NCBI GenBank assembly: GCA_950097015.1
Contig: CATNEN010000003.1
Coordinates: 8,909,501-8,973,500 of the forward strand
Length of the DNA stretch: 64,000 nt
Reading direction: 5' to 3'
Origin: Macrostomum hystrix
Taxonomy: Eukaryota; Platyhelminthes; Macrostomidae
Below are positions 24,601 through 49,914 of the stretch, one piece after another. The stretch's first letter is position 1. Each line of letters opens with the position of its first letter. Under the pieces are notes generated by a model that had not been told where the DNA came from, ran no database searches, and saw only the letters and a list, made by a program, of their open reading frames with translations. The position numbers and the translations under genes are program-made.

Positions 24601-27600
24601 ACAGTGAGAGTGTACACTGCCTGTCGATGAGAAAGTCAGGGCAGATGTACACACCTGTGCGAGAGTGTGCCTGCGTACAGTATCTGTGTGCGTGTGTGCT
24701 CAGGAGTCAGCGAAATGGGCAGAATTGCCTCCTCGCTGGCTGCGGGTCTAGTGTCACCAAATGATGTGCCACTATGTCCACTATTATTATTATTATTATT
24801 AGTACTTGATTTATATTCAGGGTTGGTAATCAGGCTGTGATTGTAGAGCCGACATGGTTCTATTGTGAAATTTTGTGATTTGAAAAACTATGCCTTTATT
24901 CGTGCTTTTTTCCACCAGACACCCCGACTAGAATCGTTAAATATCTCGTCGATGCCGACGTTTTTGTGATATACGCCCTTGAAGACAATCCATGACGATA
25001 AAAAATCAGGGCAGAAGTACACAACTGTGATCACTGCTGCTGTCGCAGCAAATTATCTGCCAGAAACGAAAAACCTATTTGGAGATTAACACAGAAAATG
25101 TAGCCTAATTCACTATCCAATCTGCTTTCAGTGAAGTTTTCACACGGCCAAAAATGTACCAAACTGTGCCTCTGTTCTTTTCTGTCAAATATTATACAAA
25201 TTTGTATCCTTTTTGAGCAGATTTTATGCTACTGCTCTTCTCCAGATTTCAGATAAATATCGATTCTTATCAATAAATGTAGCTAACGAAAAATTTTTGC
25301 TTTAAATGGGACGGCCATGTAGTTCCATGAAGCCATGTATGTAGCCATTCTTGAATTATTAATTCGTAGCTGAAAATATTCTTTAGTTGTAATATCACTT
25401 TTGGATATCTATAGTAGGGATTGTATCCTATTTTGGTATGTATACTGTAGGGATAGCATCCCATCTGGATATCCCTACTGTAGGGATAATATTCCATCTA
25501 ACAATGTACTGAAAAGATAATATCCCGTCTGGATATCTAATGTAGTGATAACATCCCATCTGGATATCTACTGTAGGGATAATATCCCATCTAGATATCT
25601 CACTGTAGGGATAATATCCCATCTGGATATCTACTGTACTTATAATATCCCATCTAGATATCTGCTGTAGGGATAATATCCCATCTAGATATCTGCTGTA
25701 GGGATAATATCCCATCTAGATATCTACTGTAGGGATAATATCCCATCTAGATATCTACTGTAGGGATAATATCCCATCTGGATATCTACTGTAGGGATAA
25801 TATCCCATCTAGATATCTACTGTAGGGATAATATCCCATCTGGATATCTACTGTAGGGATAATATCCCATCTAGATATCTCACTGTAGGGATAATATCCC
25901 ATCTGGATATCTACTGTAGGGACAATATCCCATCTAGATATCTACTGTAGGGATAATATCCCATCTAGATATCTACTTTAGGGATAATATCCCATCTGGA
26001 TATCTACTATAGGGATAACATCCCATCTGGATATCTACTGTAGGGATAATATCCCATCTAGATATCTACTATAGGGATAATATCCCATCTGGATATCTAC
26101 TATAGGGATAATATCCCATCTGGATATCTACTGTAGGGATAATATCCCATCTAGATATCTACTATAGGGATAATATCCCATCTGGATATCTACTGTAGGG
26201 ATAATATCCCATCTAGATATCTCACTTTAGGGATAATATCCCATCTGGATATCTACTGTAGGGACAATATCCCATCTAGATATCTACTGTAGGGATAATA
26301 TCCCATCTAGATATCTACTTTAGGGATAATATCCCATCTGGATATCTACTATAGGGATAACATCCCATCTGGATATCTACTGTAGGGATAATATCCCATC
26401 TAGATATCTACTATAGGGATAATATCCCATCTGGATATCTACTATAGGGATAATATCCCATCTGGATATCTACTGTAGGGATAATATCCCATCTAGATAT
26501 CTACTATAGGGATAATATCCCATCTGGATATCTACTATAGGGATAATATCCCATCTGGATATCTACTGTAGGGATAATATCCCATCTAGATATCTACTAT
26601 AGGGATAATATCCCATCTGGATATCTACTATAGGGATAATATCCCATCTGGATATCTACTGTAGGGACAATATCCCATCTAGATATCTACTATAGGGATA
26701 ATATCCCATCTGGATATCTACTATAGGGATAATGTCCCATCTGGATATCTACTGTAGGGATAATATCCCATCTAGATATCTACTATAGGGATAATATCCC
26801 ATCTGGATATCTACTATAGGGATAATATCCCATCTGGATATCTACTGTAGGGACAATATCCCATCTAGATATCTACTATAGGGATAATATCCCATCTGGA
26901 TATCTACTATAGGGATAATGTCCCATCTGGATATCTACTGTAGGGATAATATCCCATCTAGATATCTACTATAGGGATAATATCCCATCTGGATATCTAC
27001 TATAGGGATAATATCCCATCTGGATATCTACTGTAGGGACAATATCCCATCTAGATATCTACTATAGGGATAATATCCCATCTGGATATCTACTGTAGGG
27101 ATAATATCCCATCTGGATATCTACTGTAGGGATAATATCCCATCTAGATATCTACTATAGGGATAATATCCCATCTGGATATCTACTATAGGGATAATAT
27201 CCCATCTGGATATCTACTATAGGGATAATATCCCATCTAGATATCTACTATAGGGATAATATCCCATCTAGATATCTACTATAGGGATAATATCCCATCT
27301 GGATATCTACTATAGGGATAATATCCCATCTGGATATCTACTGTAGGGACAATATCCCATCTAGATATCTACTATAGGGATAATATCCCATCTGGATATC
27401 TACTATAGGGATAATGTCCCACCTGGATGGCTTCAACTCACTTTTGCACCAGAATGTCGCCGGCGTTGAAATTTTTAAAGTGCTCCTGAACCAGGGCCGC
27501 GAATTCCTTCAGATCTCCGCTAGATCGATAGAGTTTCAGGCCGACACCCTGGCTACTGTTGCTGGGCTTCAGAATCCACGTGCTACCAGGGCGCCCTGCA

Positions 27601-30600
27601 AAAGAAAGGACCAATGGTTCTAGCTACAATATCCCAAATTAAGGACCAATGGTTCTAGCTACAATATCCCAAATTAAGGACCAATGGTTCTAGCTACAAT
27701 ATCCCAATTAAGGACCAATGGTTCTAGCTACAATATCCCAATTAAGGACCAATGGTTCTAGCTACAATATCCCAAATTAAGGACCAATGGTTCTAGCTAC
27801 AATATCCCAAATTAAGGACCAATGGTTCTAGCTACAATATCCCCAATTAAGGACCAATGGTTCTAGCTACAATATCCCAAATTAAGGACCAATGGTTCTA
27901 GCTACAATATCCCCAATTAAGGACCAATGGTTCTAGCTACAATATCCCCAATTAAGGACCAATGGTTCTAGCTACAATATCCCCAATTAAGGACCAATGG
28001 TTCTAGCTACAATATCCCCAATTAAGGACCAATGGTTCTAGCTACAATATCCCCAATTAAGGACCAATGGTTCTAGCTACAATATCCCCAATTAAGGACC
28101 AATGGTTCTAGCTACAATATCCCAAATTAAGGACCAATGGTTCTAGCTACAATATCCCCAATTAAGGACCAATGGTTCTAGCTACAATATCCCCAATTAA
28201 GGACCAATGGTTCTAGCTACAATATCCCCAATTAAGGACCAATGGTTCTAGCTACAATATCCCCAATTAAGGACCAATGGTTCTAGCTACAATATCCCCA
28301 ATTAAGGACCAATGGTTCTAGCTACAATATCCCAAATTAAGGACCAATGGTTCTAGCTACAATATCCCCAATTAAGGACCAATGGTTCTAGCTACAATAT
28401 CCCCAATTAAGGACCAATAGTCAAACTACAATATCCCCAATTAAGGACTAATAGTCAAACTACAATATCCCCAATTAAGGACCAATGGTTCTAGCTTTAA
28501 TATCCCCAATTAAGGACCAATGGTTCTAGCTCTAATATCCCCAATTAAGGACCAATGGTCTAGCTACAATATCCCCAATTAAGGACCAATGGTTCTAGCT
28601 CTAATATGCCCAATTAATGACCAATGGTTCTAGCTCCAATATCCCAAATTAAGGACCAATGGTTCTAGCTCCAATATCCTAAATTCCAAGGAATTTACAA
28701 GGCATCAACAAACCCAAGGACCATAGTTTGCAACCAATAAACTGAATTGTGCCAGTTTCAATTTACTAATCTCTCGCTTAAACTCGTCGCTCATCGGATG
28801 CAGCAGGTAAGACTTTGGCAGGATGGCGTGCATCTGCAGATCGTCGGGCGCGTGTGGACTTCGATTTAGCCAGAGTAATTTGTACAGGCCGCACTTGCTG
28901 GACATGCGAATTCGGCAGTTGATGCGACTCAAAATGGCTTCCTCTGGGGTAGTGATAAAATTGAACGATATTTCAAGTAAAAAGCTGTTGAATAATTATA
29001 GCAATAATTTTTTACACCTGTCCAAATGGGCCAGATGTGCAGCTAACACTCCAGACAGACGCCTCACACCCACAGCTAACACCCCAAACAGACACCCCAC
29101 ACCCTAAGCTAACACCCCAAACAGACACCCCACACCCACAGCTAATACCCCAAACAGACACCCCACACCCACAGCTAATACCCCAAACAAACACCCCACA
29201 CCCACAGCTAATACCCCAAACAGACACCTCACACCCACAGCTAACACCCCAAACAGATAGCCCACAGCTAACACCCCAAACAGACACCCCACACCCACAG
29301 CTAACACCCCAAACAGATAATCCACAGCTAACACCCCAAACAGATGCCTCACACCCACAGCTAACACCCCAAACAGACACCCCACACCCACAGCTAACAC
29401 CCCAAACAGATAACCCACAGCTAACACCCCAAACAGACACCCCACACCCACAGCTAACACCCCAAACAGATAACCCACAGCTAACACCCCAAACAGACAC
29501 CCCACACCCACAGCTAACAACCCAAACAGACACCTCACACCCACAGATAACACCCCAAACAGATAACCCACAGCTAACACCCCAAACAGACACCCCACAC
29601 CCACAGCTAACACCCCAAACAGATAATCCACAGCTAACACCCCAAACAGATGCCTCACACCCACAGCTAACAACCCAAACAGATGCCTCACACCCACAGC
29701 TAACAACCCAAACAGATGCCTCACACCCACAGCTAACACCCCAAACAGATGCCTCACACCCACAGCTAACACCCCAAACAGACGCCTCACACCTACGCCG
29801 ACATTGAGAAATGTGCGCAATCTAACATGTAACATCCTGTTTACCGCTTGGCCAAAGTTTTATCGCTGGACCACAACCTTGTGGGAGGGGTCATATATTA
29901 TATGGGCATACGTGACTAGTACTTATTTTCTTAGAATGTGTTTTTTGGCAAATTTTGAGTCAACTGAAGTCAAGTATTTATTTATTTAGCTTACAAGCTA
30001 GCTACTAACTAGATTTTCACAATATACTTAACCTTGTGTTATCTGCGTCCACTTCAAAGTATTTCTAGTACGTATTTATCTGGCTTTTCAAAGAACGAAG
30101 CCTAAAAAAACCTAAAAAATGCAAAAATGCAATAAAGCATGTTACCTGGATAAGAGGCCAGAGTTACATTTGCATTTGCCGCAGAGAAGCCAAACTTCCA
30201 AACCAGATGAAAAGATCGCTTTGAAATGGCGGTGTCTTTCACCTTGCTCTGATCTTGCCAGTGAAGATGGTACATAAGCTCTTCGACTCTGAAAGTGTCA
30301 GGTAGATTGATTTCAGTGTCAGGTAGATCCAGGTAGATCGGTTTGAGTCTCAGGTAGATCCAGGTAGATCGATTTGAGTGTCAGGTAGATCGGTTTGAGT
30401 GTCAGGTAGATCCAGGTAGATCGATTTGAGTGTCAGGTAGATCGGTTTGAGTGTCAGGTAGATCGATTTGAGTGTCAGGTAGATCGATTTGAGTGTCAGG
30501 TAGATCGGTTTGAGTGTCAGGTAGATCGGTTTGAGTGTCAGGTAGATCGGTTTGAGTGTCAGGTATATCGGCTTGAGTGTCAGGTAGATCGATTTGAGTG

Positions 30601-32234
30601 TCAGGTAGATCGGTTTGGGTGTCAGGTAGATTGATTTGAGTGTCAGATAGATCGTTTTGAGTGTGAGGTAGATTGATTTGAATGTCAGGTAGATCGGTTT
30701 GAATGTCAGGTAGATTGATTTGAGTGTCAGGTAGATCGATTTGAGTGTCAGGTAGATCGGTTTGAATGTCAGGTAGATTGATTTGAGTGTCAGCTAGATC
30801 GGTCTGAGTGTCAGGTAGATCGATTTTGAGTGTCAGATAGATCGGTTTGAATGTCAGGTAGATCGGTTTGAGTGTCAGGTAGATCGATTTGAGTGTCAGG
30901 TAGATCGGTTTGAGTGTCAGGTAGATCGGTTTGAGTGTCAGGTAGATCGGTTTGAGTGTCAGGTAGATCGATTTGAGTGTCAGGTAGATTGATTTGAGTG
31001 TCAGGTAGATCGACTTGAGTGTTAGTAATAAAATACTTACAGATCGGCTCCCATTGCAGTCTCAATCGTATAAGTACCCCAGATTGTAGAATATTTTTCT
31101 AGGAATAGGTTGCACTTGGCAACCAGTGGATAAGGATAATGGACAAGTTGGTGCCCCATCGCTTTCTCAAGTTTAGAGGCCAAACCGCTGCTCTGCACAG
31201 TGCCAATAGTGTCTCGAGTTTGTGAGTCCCTGTCATTGACGGCGGATGTCAACTGTTTGTACTTTTGCGTTGTGCGAATTTTCAACTGACTATGGGGCTT
31301 GGCGTGCGCGCTGGACAGCGGCTTGAAGATGGTGAGGCGAGCCGAGTCACCCTGAACAGTACGAATCGGCTGTTCCTCTCGTTGCTCCGGGATATCCTCC
31401 TGCTGCTGCTGCTGCTGCTCCAGCTGCTTATGATCATTTGTATAAGTGCCGCAGCATGCTCTGTCCTCGTTCAGCAATCTTTGATCGGATTAAGTCGTAC
31501 AAATGATTTTTTATATTGTCACTTTTCACTGTCCGTTAATAAGTCCATGTGGTGTTAACGGGATCGGATAAAGACAGTGGGATCTATAGGATGGAATCTA
31601 TAGGATGGGATCTAATAGGATGGGATCTATAGAATGGGATCTATGGGAAGGGATCTATTGGATGGTATCTATAGGATGGGATCTATCGGATGGGATCTAT
31701 AGGATGGGATCTATCGGATGGGATCTATAGGATGGGATCTAAAAGATGTGATGGATAGAGTGGGATCAATATGGGATGTATAGGATTGGATCTACATGAT
31801 GAGATAAATAGGGTGGAATCTTTAGAATAGGATCTATATGATGAGATTTAAAGGATTGAATCTAAAGGATGGGATCTATATGATGATATAAATAGGATGG
31901 AATCTATAGGATGTGATCTACTGGTCGTGATCTGTATGTTTGAGGTTGGGATCTAAAGAATAGTATCTATACATAGGATGTGATTATCTGTAGAGGTTTA
32001 GTCTAATTTAATTTACCTTTCATAATCTCCCTGATGTACAGGATTCTGATCTACTGTGGCGCCATTCATTGGCGTTGAAGTTGACAATGGCGTCAAATTG
32101 TTGCTTTGGCAGGGAATCAGATAGCTTTTGGTAGTTTTGGAAATTGATTGCTTTGAATTTGACAAATCGCTGTGTAGCTGCTGCTGCTGCTGTTGTTGCC
32201 GCTGCTCGCGCTGACTATTGAACGCAAAGGCCAT
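21691..32234 (-). CDS. TTLL10-like tubulin polyglycylase-family protein, gene A
   Basis: Seven exons on the reverse strand (32234-32017, 31478-31041, 30288-30146, 28943-28767, 27595-27442, 24430-23995, 21900-21691) have matching phases and sum to 1776 nt, 591 aa plus stop. TTLL enzymes use ATP to ligate amino acids to tubulin or other proteins; TTLL10 elongates glycine chains. The N-terminus has two Gln runs (QRQQQQQQQL, LEQQQQQQE). The TTL core runs from about residue 280 to 590: WILKPSNSSQG, KFNLRVFLLV, HPGYVRLTCRRYEKDSEMLT, VHLTNQVMQRRDP, FEIFGCDFLIDSRMQ, VWLIDINSGPSL. Two catalytic-region changes stand out: the usual G-K/R-G of the ATP loop is GVG (V343), and the metal-ligand Glu of E-x-N is Asp527 (D-x-N). 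Introns hold six different arrays. Substrate and activity are uncertain. Confidence 0.9.
21966..22555. repeat. Minisatellite in gene A intron 6, 16-bp unit (GAGACAGTGGAGGGAT)
   Basis: About 37 nearly identical copies of GAGACAGTGGAGGGAT, with a few GGGGCGAT variants near 22468-22535. With the adjoining 15-bp array it fills intron 23994-21901. The low divergence suggests recent expansion. Confidence 0.98.
22556..23980. repeat. Minisatellite in gene A intron 6, 15-bp unit (GAGATGGCACAGGGA)
   Basis: About 90 copies of GAGATGGCACAGGGA, almost perfect. Because 15 is divisible by three the unit is open in several frames, giving frames of 453-494 codons and, on the reverse strand, a false extension of exon 6 to 821 codons. 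A short transition (22556-22650) carries AGGAGAGATGAGACA, a word shared with other arrays. Confidence 0.98.
24441..24801 (+). mobile_element. Full-length tRNA-derived SINE with target-site duplication
   Basis: Begins GGGGGTCGGTGGCAGAGCGG (box A-like), continues with box B AGTTCGATTCC near 24495, then the family body and an (ATT)n tail. The flanks are near-identical: GTACCTGATTTATA at 24427-24440 and GTACTTGATTTATA at 24802-24815, a 14-bp duplication with one mismatch. It lies antisense to TTLL10-like gene A, immediately upstream of its exon 6. Confidence 0.93.
24950..25055 (+). mobile_element. Degenerate SINE fragment
   Basis: ATACGCCCTTGAAGACAA and AAATCAGGGCAGAAGTACAC correspond, with mismatches, to the body of the SINE at 24441. 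No tRNA-like head or tail is left. It sits in gene A intron 5. Confidence 0.6.
25425..27430. repeat. Minisatellite in gene A intron 5, 31-bp self-complementary unit
   Basis: About 64 copies of a 31-bp unit GGGATAATATCCCATCTAGA plus TATCTACTGTA. Each unit contains GGGATA-A-TATCCC, a perfect palindrome with one central base, and AGATATCT. The array begins about 12 bp inside the donor of exon 5. The variant AATGTCCC recurs at 26731, 26917 and 27413, spaced by exactly 6 and 16 units. Confidence 0.98.
27606..28690. repeat. Minisatellite in gene A intron 4, 34/35-bp unit
   Basis: About 31 copies of AAGGACCAATGGTTCTAGCT plus ACAATATCCCCAATT (35 bp) or one base shorter. The array covers nearly the whole intron 28766-27596; the last unit runs into the acceptor's pyrimidine tract. 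Confidence 0.97.
29045..29795. repeat. Minisatellite in gene A intron 3, 33-bp and shorter units
   Basis: Units of CAGCTAACACCCCAAACAGA followed by CACCCCACACCCA or by shorter TAACCCA, TGCCTCACACCCA. About 25 copies. It is open in several frames on both strands because the unit lengths are multiples of three; these frames are not genes. Confidence 0.95.
29796..30145 (-). other. Unique part of gene A intron 3
   Basis: About 350 bp of non-repetitive intron between the array and the donor of exon 3. Nothing recognised. Confidence 0.4.
30293..31025. repeat. Minisatellite filling gene A intron 2, 21-bp unit
   Basis: About 34 copies of GTGTCAGGTAGATCGGTTTG plus A. The intron is 31040-30289 (752 bp), so only about 15 bp at the donor and 4 bp at the acceptor are not array; on the sense strand the last unit ends ...CTGACAC followed by TTTCAG and the exon. 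Confidence 0.97.
31570..31985. repeat. Minisatellite in gene A intron 1, about 14-bp unit (AGGATGGGATCTAT)
   Basis: About 28 copies of AGGATGGGATCTAT, degenerating towards 31985. Shares GGATGGGATCT with the array at 32590-33856 on the other side of exon 1. Confidence 0.93.
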
Positions 32235-32589
32235 TGCTTCTTTTGTTTTCGCTAGATTTCAAACAGAAATTCGCTTAATTTCTTTTCTGAAAGAATATTT
32301 TGCACTTACGCACGTAAAAAACGAGTAAAAAATGTGAGCTAATCAAATTTCGCCTTTAATTTGACTGTGTGCAAATCAGAATTTATTCATCTAAAATAGA
32401 ATTTTTATGATAAAACCATAGACACTTTGGTTTTGGTTTTGGTTTTAACAGTAAATAACGACTGGAAAATGTTAGAAAAAATTGCATCTTGAAATGGAAA
32501 TTGGGTAGGGAAATGCAGTAGATTTCAAACGATAAGATTTTACAAATAAGATCTGAAAAATGGAATCCCGACAAAAGAATCTCATTGAA
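32235..32589 (-). other. Upstream region of TTLL10-like gene A
   Basis: AT-rich unique sequence that should hold the 5' UTR and part of the promoter of gene A. No TATA box or other element can be assigned with confidence. Confidence 0.35.
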
Positions 32590-33856
32590 AGGGATTTAGT
32601 GCATGGAATCTGGACGTGAAGATCTAAGGATGGGATCTAGAGGATGGGGTCTAAACTAGAGAATCTAAGGTTGGAATCGAAGGATGGGATCTGGAGTTAA
32701 GGATCGAAGGATGGGATCTGAACATGAGGATCTAATGATGGGATCTGCACGTGAGGATCTAAGGATATATATATAAGGATGGGATCTAAGGATGGGATCA
32801 GGAAGTGAGGATCTAAGGCTGGTATCTGGATGTGAGGATCTTTGGATGGGATCTTGACGTGAGGATCTTTGGATGGGATCCGAACTGAGGGCTCTAAGGA
32901 TGGGATCTTTGGATGGGATCCGAACGGGGGCTCTAAGGATGGGATCTGAAGGATGGGATCAGGAAGTGAGGATCTAAGGCTGGTATCTGGATGTGAGGAT
33001 CTTTGGATGGGATCTTGACGTGAGGATCTTTGGATGGGATCTGGACGTGAGGATCTTTGGATGGGATCCGAACTGAGGGCTCTAAGGATGGGATCTGAAG
33101 GATGGGATCCGAACGGGGGCTCTAAGGATGGGATCTGAAGGATGGGATCAGGAAGTGAGGGTCTAAGGCTGGTATCTGGATGTGAGGATCTTTGGATGGG
33201 ATCTTGACGTGAGGATCTTTGGATGGGATCTGGACGTGAGGATCTTTGGATGGGATCTGGACGTGAGGATCTTTGGATCGGATCCGAACTGAGGGCTCTA
33301 AGGATGGGATCTGAAGGATGGGATCCGAACGGGGGCTCTAAGGATGGGATCTGAAGGATGGGATCAGGAAGTGAGGGTCTAAGGCTGGTATCTGGATGTG
33401 AGGATCTTTGGATGGGATCTGGACGTGAGGATCTTTGGATGGGATCTGGACGTGAGGATCTTTGGATGGGATCTGGACGTGAGGATCTTTGGATGGGATC
33501 CGAACTGGGGCTCTAAGGATGGGATCTGAAGGATGGGATCCTTAGGATCCTTAGGACGGAATCTGAAGGATGGGATCCTTAGGATCCTTAGGATGGGATC
33601 CTTAGGATGGGATCTGAAGGATGGGATCCTTAAGATGGGATCCTTAGGATCCTTAGGATGGGATCTGAAGGATGGGATCCTTAGGATCCTTAGGATGGGA
33701 TCCTTAGGATGGGATCTGAAGGATGGGATCCTTAAGATGGGATCCTTAGGATCCTTAGGATGGGATCTGAAGGATGGGATCCTTAGGATCCTTAGGATGG
33801 GATCCTTAGGATCCTTAGGATGGGATCCTTAGGATGGGATCCTTATAGGATGGGAG
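32590..33856. repeat. Compound minisatellite between divergent genes (GGATGGGATCT core)
   Basis: Tandem units of about 15-24 bp built on GGATGGGATCT, with GACGTGAGGATCTTT variants, then from 33520 a GGATCCTTA-rich subarray (AGGATGGGATCCTTAGGATC). It lies between the divergent starts of TTLL10-like gene A (32234) and Galpha-o (35723). Confidence 0.95.
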
Positions 33857-34733
33857 CTGAATTTCTAATGCAAACCCCGAGTGATACTGAATGTCAATCT
33901 GTATGCCGCCTAGTGCAAATTGTTGGGCTGGAAAACGGGATAGACAACAATTCGATATTATCCAAAAGAAACTGCCACACCCAGCATTTCATTGCACTTC
34001 ATTTTCTTCTGTCCTATACAAACTAGTGCCCCCTAGCAGAGAATTGTTCATTAGTCCCCCTTGGCAAATGTGGTTGATTGGCAAAACTGCCTTGCTATAC
34101 TCACAACTGCTAGAGTTCTGGGTTGAAAGGCTTGGTTGGGAATGGGCGGGTAACTCCCCATGGGGGTAGGGGAAGGGGGCGGGTAGGTCGTGTTCGGCTG
34201 GGCATAAACTTCGCTCCGATTCAGTTGGCTTCATTCTGCAGCTCAGGGGCCACCGCCTGCCCTCGCCAGCAAATCGATCGCTCAGGGGGGGTGGGTGGAT
34301 TGGCACGCGGATGCCCAGCACTGCTTCAATGATTGAGTTATACTTCATGCCGGAAATTCGCCCCTCTCTCTCATTTTCTTTCCATCTCTACCGCTCGACA
34401 TCTCTCTGTCTGTCTGTCTATCTAACCGCCTGTTCCGTCTCTTTCCCCAATGCAGCAGCAGCAGACACAGTGGCAGTCGCATAGCAGACAGTAGAGAGGA
34501 TTGAGGTTCAAGAAAAGGACTTTCTAGAACCAAAGCCTTGGGGGATTGAACAGGTGTGCTTCTTTTCTCCCCTGCCAGGCCAGCATCATTCCTTGCTTGC
34601 TTTGCTTGTCTTCTTCTTTCCCACAGCCCCACTATTCGCATACCACCCGCCCACGCTTTACGACTGGCTGTCCCCATTTTTTCTCTCTTCCCATTTCTTC
34701 TCCCTCCTCGACTGTCTTCCCGCTCAATTTTCG

Positions 34734-34770
34734 CCCTAAACCTAACCCTAACCCTAACCCTAACCCTAAC
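34734..34770. repeat. Interstitial telomere-like tract (CCCTAA)n
   Basis: About six copies of CCCTAA: one imperfect, then five in register. The reverse strand reads (TTAGGG)n, the common animal telomere repeat. It is far too short to be a chromosome end and lies in the Galpha-o upstream region. Confidence 0.9.
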
Positions 34771-35518
34771 TGTAGCCCTAATCCTACCCCGCGGGGCAGC
34801 CCGTTTTTCATTCATGCCACATCTGACAGTGTACGCCCGCCTTCGCGTATCGATCAAAACTGCCTCCCACCCCTCTGTCTCGCCTAATCCCCCCAGCATC
34901 GACTGCTATAGTGCAGCAAATTCTTATCCCTCGCCCCGCTGTCTCCCTCCTTGATCCCGCAGGCCACTGAACAAGCTCGCATCTCTTCCCCCAAAATCCT
35001 CTCTCTCTAGGCCGTTCGCATGAGCGACACGTTTTCAGTTGTTGCCGTCGAGAAGCAGGCTAGGCTAGGGAAAAAAGCGAGCGGTGGGGGGAGGAGCCTC
35101 TATCCAATGCTTGAATCCCATTCGTCTCTCTAAAGGGAGGCCAGACTTAACTAAAGCTGGGGGGAGGAGACGAGATTATAGATCCCCCAACCTCAATTCC
35201 CCAAGCCTGAAAGCCCTTAGCCTTGAGTAGGTTGGTGGTGCAAGCGCCCAAGCAGCAACCCCAACCGCCTTCTAACCCTCATCCCGCTTTCCTGTCCCGC
35301 AGAGCTTCAGATCCCAATCTCCTACTCCTTCCCACGCTTTTTGTAGCAAATTTTGCCGTCTACTTTTCTTTCTCGTCGCAACCTCAATCTGTCTGTCTGT
35401 CTGTCTCCCTCTGTCTCTCTCGTCTTAGAGCTCACAGCCCACATCTACCCCAAAAACTAAATTGGAGATCCAGTTAAAATCTCCCTTGCATCCTCCCCAT
35501 CAATCCGCACTTAAGAAA

Positions 35519-35549
35519 GCAGCAGCGGCAGCGGCAGCAGCAGCAGCAG
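35519..35549. repeat. CAG/CGG trinucleotide tract
   Basis: CAGCAGCGGCAGCGGCAGCA and further CAG units lie about 175 bp upstream of the Galpha-o ATG, probably in the 5' UTR. Confidence 0.8.
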
Positions 35550-35722
35550 TCATTCTGTTTGACGACTTCCTTTGTTGTGAATTTCTAGGAATTCTTAGAA
35601 ATCTCCGAATTTCTCTAGCTTAGCATAGTCGTCTGTATCGTTGGTATCGTTTGGGTTATTTATTTCAGAAACATTTTGTTTTATCTAGTTGAATACAAGT
35701 CCCTATTCACTACTTCATCGTC

Positions 35723-49914
<14,192 letters not shown>

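Larger units (their letters stand above)
33857..35722 (+). promoter_or_regulatory. Presumed Galpha-o promoter and 5' UTR region
   Basis: Unique, pyrimidine-rich sequence upstream of the Galpha-o ATG. It contains CTGTCTGTCTGTCTATCT near 34410, a CCCTAA tract at 34734-34770, TCTGTCTGTCTGTCTCCCTC near 35390 and a CAG/CGG tract at 35519-35549. I cannot place the transcription start, and no protein is recognised in the several short frames. Confidence 0.4.

Noticed and set aside
29037-29835. 256-codon forward and 243-codon reverse frames
   Set aside because: Periodic text in the intron 3 array of gene A; unit lengths are multiples of three, so both strands stay open.
34345-34954. Several overlapping frames of 60-184 codons upstream of Galpha-o
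   Set aside because: They cross the CCCTAA tract and pyrimidine-rich DNA in many frames with no recognisable domain. More likely promoter or 5' UTR.
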